The position numbers were made by a program, and so were the translations under genes. Below, in pieces: positions 6,956-12,351 of a stretch of 12,351 nucleotides of DNA; position 1 is the first letter of the stretch; the number at the start of each line of letters is the position of its first letter. The stretch spans positions 1 to 12,351 of the forward strand of contig JAOZSY010000066.1 in the NCBI GenBank assembly GCA_029939445.1. The letters run 5' to 3'. Below the pieces are notes generated by a model. It was given only the letters and a program-made list of their open reading frames with translations, did no database searches and was not told where the DNA came from. This DNA is from Bacteroidales bacterium (GTDB taxonomy: Bacteria; Bacteroidota; Bacteroidia; Bacteroidales; UBA1556).

Positions 6956-7753
6956 CTAGCATCTACTTACAAAGCCATCAATAAAACTCACTGTGGTTTC
7001 AAAATCTTCGATATAACCCATATGCGCAACATCATTAAGCATTAGCACCTCTACATGCTTGGGTATGGAAATTAAAGGCAGCATAATATCTAGAGTAGTA
7101 CGAGGGTCTTGCTTGCCGATAATAAAGCAAATTGGAACATCTAATTTACTCAATACATTTGTTTTATCGGTACGATGGCGCATACCTTCAAGGGATGCAA
7201 TTACCGATTCCTTGGAAATACTTCTTGCTTGTTCTTGCAGGTTTTTTATTTCTTCAGTATATTTTACTTGATTTTCTTTGGTGAATAAATCCGGGATAAA
7301 CATGGAAATAAAGCTCTTATGATTATCCTTTACTACCTGTATGGCACGGCCTCTATTTATTTTCCCTTCTGTAGTGTCGGCCAATGCATGAGAGTGAAAA
7401 ATGCCAAGTCCTTCTATCATTTCGGGAAACAAATCGGCAAAAGCCAACGCCATATAGCCACCCATACTATGACCAACAAACACTGCCTTATCAATTGCAA
7501 GATAATGCAATACAGCTCTAACACTCTCCGCCATAAGCTCCATTGTGTGAACTTCGCTCTGCATATCACTTTCGCCATGCCCAGGCAAATCAATGGCAAT
7601 TACACGGTATTTTTTCGATAATCGCTCAGAAAACTTATTCCATATATTTCTATTTTCCAGAAAACCATGAAGAAGTATTAGGTTTTGCCCTTTGCCTTCG
7701 CTCTGATAGCTTATTGTACTATTTTTGTATGTTATAAATCTGGTTTTTGGCAT
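6956..7753 (-). CDS. Alpha/beta-fold hydrolase
   Basis: A 265-residue cytosolic alpha/beta hydrolase, probably an esterase or related carboxylic-ester/C-C hydrolase; the substrate is not predictable. The triad is visible: nucleophile Ser96 in GHSMGG (94-99), acid Asp216 in IGKQDPRT (212-219) and His244 in VAHMGYIED (242-250). The oxyanion-hole motif LLHGF (27-31) and DLPGHGES (55-62) are standard for the fold. No signal peptide, so cytosolic. The start at 7753 is the natural one: it begins about 25 residues before the HGF motif. It lies 52 bases after the transglycosylase gene on the same strand and may be the last gene of that unit; no exact -7 box was seen in the gap. Confidence 0.93.
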   Translation of the reverse strand: MPKTRFITYKNSTISYQSEGKGQNLILLHGFLENRNIWNKFSERLSKKYRVIAIDLPGHGESDMQSEVHTMELMAESVRAVLHYLAIDKAVFVGHSMGGYMALAFADLFPEMIEGLGIFHSHALADTTEGKINRGRAIQVVKDNHKSFISMFIPDLFTKENQVKYTEEIKNLQEQARSISKESVIASLEGMRHRTDKTNVLSKLDVPICFIIGKQDPRTTLDIMLPLISIPKHVEVLMLNDVAHMGYIEDFETTVSFIDGFVSRC

Positions 7754-7805
7754 AATAGATAGGTTTTTGATAATTGTAAAACAACTAAGTATAAAAGAGT
7801 ATTTT

Positions 7806-8918
7806 TTACTTTGTAGCCTCTAACGACCATTCCTTTGGGCTTAACCCACTAAGAATTTTATCCTCATTAATAATAAACTCCCCAATTTTATTGGAAGGGA
7901 GCGTGAGCACATACTTCTTTTTTGTGCCTTCAACTCTTGCCGGAATATAGTCTCTTCTATATTGTGGATTAAGATTATCAATTATTTTAATATCAATATT
8001 AAGCCACTCTGCAAGCTTTGTAAACTCCAACTTTTTATAAATATAAACAGTATCAGTTTCGTAATAATGAAGTGATTCTTTCTCTATTTCTTGAATATTA
8101 TGTGCATCAGAATACTTCATCATATAGTTCACCGCAATAAAAGCAGGAACATAGTTCTGAGTTTCGCGAGGCAGATATGGACTAATCTCCCAATAATTAG
8201 TAGTATTCCCTCCTGCTCGGCGTATGGCTTTATTCACATTACCAGGGCCAGCATTATAAGCTGCTAATACAAGGTTCCAGTCGTGGTATCTATCATACAA
8301 ATCACAAAAATGCTGACATGCAGCCTCTGTTGCCTTATAAATATTCATTCTATCGTCAACCCTAGAGCTACGATGCAAGCCATACATTCTGCCAGTGCCA
8401 GGCATAAATTGCCATAAGCCCTGTGCTCCTACTCTGGATTTGGCCTTTGGATTAAGTGCCGATTCCACAATAGACAAGTATTTCAACTCCATAGGAATTT
8501 GATATTTATCTAGCATTTCTTCAAAAAGTGGGAAGTATAATTCTTTACGAACTAGAGCGTGCTTGATAAGCCCCGCTCGGCGCTTTGAATAAAAGGCAAT
8601 CATTCGCCTAACCTTATCATTATACTCAAAACTAAATGGACTTTTGGCATCCATTAATTCAATTCTTATACGATAAATTGAATCATTATAGGCAGGAATT
8701 GAGTCTATAGGGAAATCATATACCAAATCGCTAAAGCTAATAAAAGCACTATCGTCAAAGGTGTAATTACTATAATACAGGCTATCGATATGCGAAAGCC
8801 CATTATCTTTGGTATTTGTTTGAGAAGAATCGGTCTCTATTTGACGATAATTACCCACACCAAAAGCAATGCTAGAGGTAATTATAAAAATAAAAACTAT
8901 CAATAATCTCATTAACAT
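7806..8918 (-). CDS. Membrane-bound lytic murein transglycosylase, MltD-like (GH23)
   Basis: Cleaves the MurNAc-GlcNAc bond of peptidoglycan with formation of 1,6-anhydro-MurNAc, acting in the periplasm. The 370-residue product starts with a signal peptide or anchor (MLMRLLIVFIFIITSSIAFG). The SLT/GH23 domain spans about 125-265 with catalytic Glu152 in LSIVESALNPKA, GLWQFMPGTG (167-176) and AAYNAGPGNV (219-228). The C-terminal part (about 290-355) resembles a degenerate LysM-type module (LAEWLNIDIKIIDNLNP then YVLTLP), possibly glycan-binding. The frame stays open to 9005, but that would overlap tatA by 80 bases and place 29 charged residues before the signal peptide; ATG at 8918 (or 8912) is therefore the start, 7 bases after the tatA stop. 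The tight spacing suggests co-transcription with tatA. Confidence 0.93.
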   Translation of the reverse strand: MLMRLLIVFIFIITSSIAFGVGNYRQIETDSSQTNTKDNGLSHIDSLYYSNYTFDDSAFISFSDLVYDFPIDSIPAYNDSIYRIRIELMDAKSPFSFEYNDKVRRMIAFYSKRRAGLIKHALVRKELYFPLFEEMLDKYQIPMELKYLSIVESALNPKAKSRVGAQGLWQFMPGTGRMYGLHRSSRVDDRMNIYKATEAACQHFCDLYDRYHDWNLVLAAYNAGPGNVNKAIRRAGGNTTNYWEISPYLPRETQNYVPAFIAVNYMMKYSDAHNIQEIEKESLHYYETDTVYIYKKLEFTKLAEWLNIDIKIIDNLNPQYRRDYIPARVEGTKKKYVLTLPSNKIGEFIINEDKILSGLSPKEWSLEATK

Positions 8919-8925
8919 ATATTTA

Positions 8926-9114
8926 CTACTTTTTATCTTTATCCGTATCTTCGGTAGGGTCTTTAACTCCTTGTTTAAATTCGCTAATACCTTTACCAAC
9001 ACCACGCATTAATTCTGGAATTTTTCTTCCACCAAAAAGCAATAAAACTATTACTAAAAGTATAATAATTTCAGTAGGACCTAAGCCTCCGAATAACAAA
9101 ATTGAATTCAGCAT
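8926..9114 (-). CDS. tatA: Twin-arginine translocase subunit TatA/TatE family
   Basis: Pore-forming component of the Tat system, which exports folded proteins bearing twin-arginine signals across the inner membrane. The 62-residue size fits short TatA/TatE proteins. A short N-terminal region is followed by one membrane helix (about 14-28, EIIILLVIVLLLFGG), the hinge FGGRKIPELMRGVGKG (27-42), an amphipathic helix and a charged acid/lysine tail. The FG hinge and the following P-E-L are the hallmarks of the family. First gene of a minus-strand unit with the transglycosylase 7 bases downstream; a -7 box lies 32-39 bases upstream. No tatC is in the window. Confidence 0.94.
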   Translation of the reverse strand: MLNSILLFGGLGPTEIIILLVIVLLLFGGRKIPELMRGVGKGISEFKQGVKDPTEDTDKDKK

Positions 9115-9145
9115 ATTTATATAATTTTATAATTACATTAAAAAA

Positions 9146-9153
9146 CAAAATTA
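9146..9153 (-). promoter_or_regulatory. -7 promoter element for tatA (minus strand)
   Basis: On the minus strand this reads TAATTTTG, an exact match to TAnnTTTG. It lies 32 bases before the tatA start. It forms a perfect inverted repeat with the plus-strand box at 9167-9174. No -33 element is convincing. Confidence 0.5.
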
Positions 9154-9166
9154 AGTAAAAAAACAC

Positions 9167-9174
9167 TAATTTTG
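9167..9174 (+). promoter_or_regulatory. -7 promoter element for the IPExxxVDY operon (plus strand)
   Basis: TAATTTTG matches TAnnTTTG exactly and lies 41 bases before the ATG at 9216. It mirrors the minus-strand box at 9146-9153 with 13 bases between, so the two divergent promoters overlap. No clear -33 element. Confidence 0.5.
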
Positions 9175-9215
9175 ATTTTTATAAAATGCAAATAGAAAAG
9201 TAAAGACTTTAGCCT

Positions 9216-9671
9216 ATGTCAAAAATGCTTATGCTTGATTTTGAGGAAGAAATAAACTATTCGGTTATAGGAATTACTAGTAGTTTAAAGGACTATAGGT
9301 TGACTTTTTATATCAATAAGCTACCACATATTCAGTTCAAACGTGTTGATCCTTTCGTTTTTCATCACAAAAACCAAGCTTTCACTTATAGTCTTTACAT
9401 TTTTATCGACAATAAAAATCTTCGCAATTATTATCTAATTTCAAATAAGGCCAATTCTGTAAAACTTGTTCCAAAACTTCAGCATTTTGATTATCTACTA
9501 TTCATGGATGGAGAAATAGACGAGGATTTTACTAAAGAACTAGCAAAAGAGGTCAAAACATTTGATTATATAACTCTAACATCGGTAGTGGATTTTGCCG
9601 AGATTGACAAAATAAAAAACCTTCGCACTTCATTTGATATTCATTTGGATAAAGTGCTTTCAAACTTATAG
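9216..9671 (+). CDS. IPExxxVDY family protein
   Basis: A 151-residue soluble protein of the IPExxxVDY family, found essentially in Bacteroidota and of unknown function. Family traits visible: LDFEEEINYSVIGITSSLKDYRL (7-29), corresponding to the family opening in which an acidic stretch precedes a hydrophobic strand and a KDYRL motif, then YYLISNKA (72-79), and VPKLQHFDYLL (85-95), which aligns with the name-giving IPExxxVDY motif but has Lys instead of Glu and Phe instead of Val. No signal peptide or membrane segment. First gene of a tight plus-strand operon, with its stop only 3 bases before the deacetylase start. ATG at 9216 is chosen; ATGs at 9225 and 9231 are less likely alternatives. Confidence 0.82.
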   Translation: MSKMLMLDFEEEINYSVIGITSSLKDYRLTFYINKLPHIQFKRVDPFVFHHKNQAFTYSLYIFIDNKNLRNYYLISNKANSVKLVPKLQHFDYLLFMDGEIDEDFTKELAKEVKTFDYITLTSVVDFAEIDKIKNLRTSFDIHLDKVLSNL

Positions 9672-9674
9672 CCA

Positions 9675-10301
9675 TTGTACCTAGTTAAACCTCCATATCT
9701 ACTGCGCCGATTGAGCGACAAGAATATTCATTGGGAAGTAAAAACCCAGGAGAAGATACTTTACTATACTTTTGACGATGGCCCCATTCCTGAGCTTACT
9801 CCAAAAGTATTGCAAATACTTAAAAAGTATAATGCAAAGGCTACTTTTTTTATGGTTGCAGACAATATTCAGAAACATAAAGATGTATATCAACAAGTTA
9901 TAGACGAAGGGCATGCAGTTGGAAATCATAGTTATAATCATGTAAAGGGATGGAAACTCAGCGATAAAGAGTATTACGACAATATTGAGCAAGCCAATAA
10001 AATAATAAATTCCAAGCTCTTCAGACCTCCATATGGGCAAATTACCCCTAAGCAAATAAAGGAGTTATCGAAGAAATACCATATAATTTTATGGTCGGTA
10101 CTGAGTGGCGATTATGATAAAAAAACTAGCCCCAAAAAATGCCTAAATAATATTATTCGCAATGCAAAAAACGGTTCAATTATTGTGTTACACGACAATA
10201 TTAAAGCCGAAACTAATCTACTCTTCGCTTTAGAAGAAAGCCTAATTCATTATTCAAAATTAGGTTATAGATTTCATAATTTGGAAAACGTATATGATTA
10301 A
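9675..10301 (+). CDS. Polysaccharide deacetylase (NodB-homology, carbohydrate esterase 4), TTG start
   Basis: Metal-dependent deacetylase removing N- or O-acetyl groups from glycans; peptidoglycan or another N-acetylglucosamine polymer is the usual substrate in this family. All five NodB motifs are visible in 208 residues: TFDDGP (32-37, base Asp34 and metal Asp35), HSYNH (85-89, metal histidines), RPPYG (117-121), LWSVLSGDY (139-147) and IVLHDN (170-175). No signal peptide, which is common in the Bacteroidota versions. The start is TTG at 9675, three bases after the previous stop; it is preferred because the following residues (YLVKPPYLL) match the N-terminal pattern I know from Bacteroidota homologues, and the first in-frame ATG lies inside the catalytic domain. 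Its stop overlaps the next gene's start by 8 bases. Confidence 0.92.
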   Translation: MYLVKPPYLLRRLSDKNIHWEVKTQEKILYYTFDDGPIPELTPKVLQILKKYNAKATFFMVADNIQKHKDVYQQVIDEGHAVGNHSYNHVKGWKLSDKEYYDNIEQANKIINSKLFRPPYGQITPKQIKELSKKYHIILWSVLSGDYDKKTSPKKCLNNIIRNAKNGSIIVLHDNIKAETNLLFALEESLIHYSKLGYRFHNLENVYD

Positions 10302-11718
10302 AAACATTTACCATAAAGCATTCTTGATTATTATTAATAAGGCATTTTTGTTATTGATATTTTTTTTCGTTCTATTTTCTCAAAAATCATTCTCCCAATC
10401 ACACAAAACCTATAACGATAGTATACAAAAGCATTATAATTTTATACTTGCAGCGAGCAATGGCAATGTAGAAGAAGTTAATAAAGCCATAAAAAAAGGT
10501 GTTTTTATAAATCACAGGGACGCAGATGGAGGCACAGCTCTTTTTTATGCTGTTGGCGCTGAGCATGCTGAAATAGTAAAAATACTTCTTTACTACGATG
10601 CCGACCCAAATATAGGTTTGCATAATGGATTCTCTCCCCTAATGAATGCTTCTAGTTTTAGTTTTGAGATGGCAAAATTATTGCTCCTAAAACCTCAAAC
10701 CAAACTAGATATATACGACGTATACAAATCTACAGCAATTCATTATGCGGCATATTATGGACAATATCAAACAGTGGATATGCTTTTGTTCTACGGTGCT
10801 AATGCCGAACTTAAGTCTGAAAATAATACTTGCATTATTACTCTTGCAACCTATAGTGGCGACACTTCGTTGTTGAGTTTATTGATTGATGCTGGTAGTA
10901 AACCATTTGAGTTTAATAATGACAATATTTCTTCACTAAATGTTGCTATTCAGTTTAATGATAGTGCACTTCTTGATTTTTTATTGTTTAATAATGATGC
11001 TATTACTTTTATTAAGGCCAATTATTCTAATTTAATAAATGACGCTATTAAACAGAACAATATTTATGCTTTTGAAAAAATAATTGCTCTAAATGACTCA
11101 TCAAAAATTATTAACTCTCGAAAATTATACCATACTGCATATATTTATAATAATGATAATGCTGTAGAAGCACTTGAAAATAAAGGCCAACAAAAACCTT
11201 TTTTACCTATTCCATATTCTGTATTTATGAGTTTTCATCACTCCTTTAATGCTGATGATTATAGTTCATATTTTGGCATAGGAATGTTAGATGCTAGATA
11301 CAATATTAGTTTAAGCTTAAACTATGGTACAAGGTTTAAGCCCAAGGCTTTTCTAGATAAAATTGATGAAAACACATTTTACCAGCATTGGGAACGAAGA
11401 AATATTTTCGCAATACAGCTTAGGAAAGATATTAGTATTTACGATAATAAAAATATAGGCATTTCGCCTTTTATTGCCACCGATATACAATGGCATTGGG
11501 TGCGATATAATGGCCGATCTAAGAAAATTAATGGTGAAGCACATTTTGTTCCCGAATTAGGAATTTCATTTCGCTACAGCAATATAGCTCTCGACATTTC
11601 GTACCAATACGCCAATAATAAAATATATGATGTATCGCCTCATAGATTTAATATTGGAATAAAGGGCTCAATACCATTTTACTCAAAACCTAAAAAGTAC
11701 TACCCATTATGGATGTAA
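10294..11718 (+). CDS. Exported ankyrin-repeat protein with beta-barrel-like C-terminal domain
   Basis: A 474-residue exported protein of unknown function. The N-terminus has a charged start, a hydrophobic core and a SFSQ-S site (about 1-36), i.e. a signal peptide. Residues about 47-300 are ankyrin repeats: clear units are NFILAASNGNVEEVNKAIKKG (49-69), GGTALFYAVGAEHAEIVKILL (79-99), FSPLMNASSFSFEMAKLLLLK (113-133) and STAIHYAAYYGQYQTVDMLLFYGA (146-169), with later ones degenerate. Residues about 306-463 change character to alternating aromatic/polar strands (GIGMLDARYNISLSLNYG, NIALDISYQYANNKIYD, RFNIGIKGSIPF), resembling an outer-membrane beta-barrel. If so, the ankyrin part would sit in the periplasm or at the surface as a binding module. 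Its start overlaps the deacetylase stop by 8 bases and its end overlaps the lipoprotein gene by 10 bases. The barrel is by pattern only. Confidence 0.8.
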   Translation: MIKNIYHKAFLIIINKAFLLLIFFFVLFSQKSFSQSHKTYNDSIQKHYNFILAASNGNVEEVNKAIKKGVFINHRDADGGTALFYAVGAEHAEIVKILLYYDADPNIGLHNGFSPLMNASSFSFEMAKLLLLKPQTKLDIYDVYKSTAIHYAAYYGQYQTVDMLLFYGANAELKSENNTCIITLATYSGDTSLLSLLIDAGSKPFEFNNDNISSLNVAIQFNDSALLDFLLFNNDAITFIKANYSNLINDAIKQNNIYAFEKIIALNDSSKIINSRKLYHTAYIYNNDNAVEALENKGQQKPFLPIPYSVFMSFHHSFNADDYSSYFGIGMLDARYNISLSLNYGTRFKPKAFLDKIDENTFYQHWERRNIFAIQLRKDISIYDNKNIGISPFIATDIQWHWVRYNGRSKKINGEAHFVPELGISFRYSNIALDISYQYANNKIYDVSPHRFNIGIKGSIPFYSKPKKYYPLWM

Positions 11719-12143
11719 TAAATAAGAGAATATCCGTATTACTATTAATTATTATAATGCTTTCTGCATTTTCATGCGAGGAGAGTATAAGCGATGAAGA
11801 CTGCTCTACTTATAATTATTTTGATTGTAATACAGTACAGCCTTATGAAGCCGATCTAGAATTACATTTTACTATTTCAGCAAACACGCAAAAGGTGGCT
11901 TTTGAGATAATAGAAGGAACAATTGAAGAAGGAAAAACCATAATATATGATACAGCAACCACCTCTTCAATTACCTACATAATGCCTTTGCAGCAATACT
12001 ATACCGTAAAAGCAACATACGAAAATTCTGATAAAACTATATATGCAATTGATGGCTTGGACATGAAAGCACATAGTGTACATAAATGCGATTCTGTTTG
12101 CTGGACAATGCCCACTTTTAGTTTAGATTTAAGATTACAATAA
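11709..12143 (+). CDS. Putative lipoprotein, small
   Basis: A 144-residue protein with a lipoprotein signal: hydrophobic core ISVLLLIIIMLSAF (8-21) ending in a lipobox AFSC with lipidated Cys23, so likely anchored in the outer or inner membrane. The mature part has two cysteine pairs, C32/C40 and C127/C131, which suggest disulfides in the periplasm or at the surface, and an interior rich in beta-type residues (FTISANT, TTSSITYIM, YYTVKATYENS), compatible with a small beta-sandwich. Acidic residues directly after the lipid cysteine (CEESISDED) may bear on surface sorting in Bacteroidota, but this is inference. The start overlaps the preceding gene's end by 10 bases, indicating translational coupling and a possible functional link. 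No known family is recognised. Confidence 0.72.
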   Translation: MDVINKRISVLLLIIIMLSAFSCEESISDEDCSTYNYFDCNTVQPYEADLELHFTISANTQKVAFEIIEGTIEEGKTIIYDTATTSSITYIMPLQQYYTVKATYENSDKTIYAIDGLDMKAHSVHKCDSVCWTMPTFSLDLRLQ

Positions 12144-12320
12144 GTATTTTAAGCATTTATAAAGTCCAGATTCCATAAAACATAATGGTATTTTAGTCTA
12201 TTATGCAAAAAATAAATAGCTTTATTACAGTGTATATTATTGATTTTCAGCAGGTTTAATACAGTACCTCTCCATCAAAAAAAATAATTAGAAAACACTT
12301 TCATATTATCCAAATTGCTG

Positions 12321-12328
12321 TATATTTG
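12321..12328 (+). promoter_or_regulatory. -7 promoter element for the tRNA gene
   Basis: TATATTTG is an exact match to TAnnTTTG, 10 bases before the tRNA start. A TTTC at 12299-12302 with an 18-base gap could serve as a weak -33 element. This spacing is typical of Bacteroidota tRNA promoters. Confidence 0.6.
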
Positions 12329-12338
12329 CAATCCCTTA

Positions 12339-12351
12339 GGGCGATTAGCTC
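12339..12351 (+). tRNA. 5' end of a tRNA gene, cut by window edge (possibly tRNA-Val)
   Basis: The last 13 bases GGGCGATTAGCTC form the acceptor arm's 5' strand (GGGCGAT), the T8-A9 pair and the start of the D-arm (GCTC). This is a standard tRNA beginning; GGGCGATTAGCTCAG is how some Bacteroidota tRNA-Val genes start, but the anticodon lies outside the window so the identity is unproven. A -7 box sits just upstream. A single tRNA or the first of a cluster; this cannot be told here. Confidence 0.72.

Noticed and set aside
7059..7737. Several plus-strand open frames opposite the alpha/beta hydrolase
   Set aside because: The hydrolase frame carries the full catalytic triad; the opposite frames overlap each other and show no family features.
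8919..9005. Longer transglycosylase start at 9005
   Set aside because: It would overlap tatA by 80 bases and bury the signal peptide; the ATG at 8918 fits better.
12181..12205. Inverted repeat CATAAT...ATTATG after the lipoprotein gene
   Set aside because: Six AT-rich pairs with a 13-base loop and no T-tract; likely chance, though the operon otherwise lacks a visible terminator.
1..12351. Mobile elements, CRISPR arrays or phage genes
   Set aside because: No transposase or integrase frames, no regularly spaced repeats and no terminal inverted repeats flanking a gene were seen on either strand.

Overview
The window reads as chromosomal DNA from a member of the Bacteroidota, most likely a Bacteroidales/Marinilabiliales-type organism. 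It is AT-rich by eye. The signs are a secreted protein ending in a type IX secretion (T9SS) sorting domain, an IPExxxVDY-family protein (known essentially from Bacteroidota), a Fur-purA gene pair, -7 boxes of the Bacteroidota form TAnnTTTG, and an absence of clear Shine-Dalgarno sites. No insertion sequence, phage gene, CRISPR array or integration scar was seen; this looks like ordinary core or near-core chromosome.

Left part (1-3250): a zinc-independent quinone-oxidoreductase-like dehydrogenase runs off the left edge on the minus strand. It is divergent from a Fur-family regulator, and the 281-base gap between them holds repeated sequence and a candidate operator. The regulator is followed by purA (adenylosuccinate synthetase), which has a 14-base perfect palindrome just before its start and a strong intrinsic terminator after its end.

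Middle (3250-9115): a large membrane-anchored DUF748/AsmA-like protein; a short minus-strand reading frame of 47 codons in an otherwise non-coding gap; a secreted T9SS cargo protein with three Ig-like repeats; then, convergent to it, a minus-strand run tatA - lytic transglycosylase - alpha/beta hydrolase. The tatA and transglycosylase genes are 7 bases apart once the transglycosylase start is corrected.

Right part (9115-12351): back-to-back promoters fire tatA leftwards and a compact four-gene plus-strand operon rightwards: IPExxxVDY protein, polysaccharide deacetylase (TTG start), an exported ankyrin-repeat protein with a beta-barrel-like C-terminal half, and a small lipoprotein. The last three junctions are 3 bases apart, 8-base overlapping and 10-base overlapping. 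The window ends in the first 13 bases of a tRNA gene with its own promoter.

Taken together, much of the window concerns the cell envelope: peptidoglycan cleavage, glycan deacetylation, Tat export, AsmA-like envelope maintenance, T9SS surface display and outer-membrane proteins. The least explained part is the ankyrin/beta-barrel plus lipoprotein pair.
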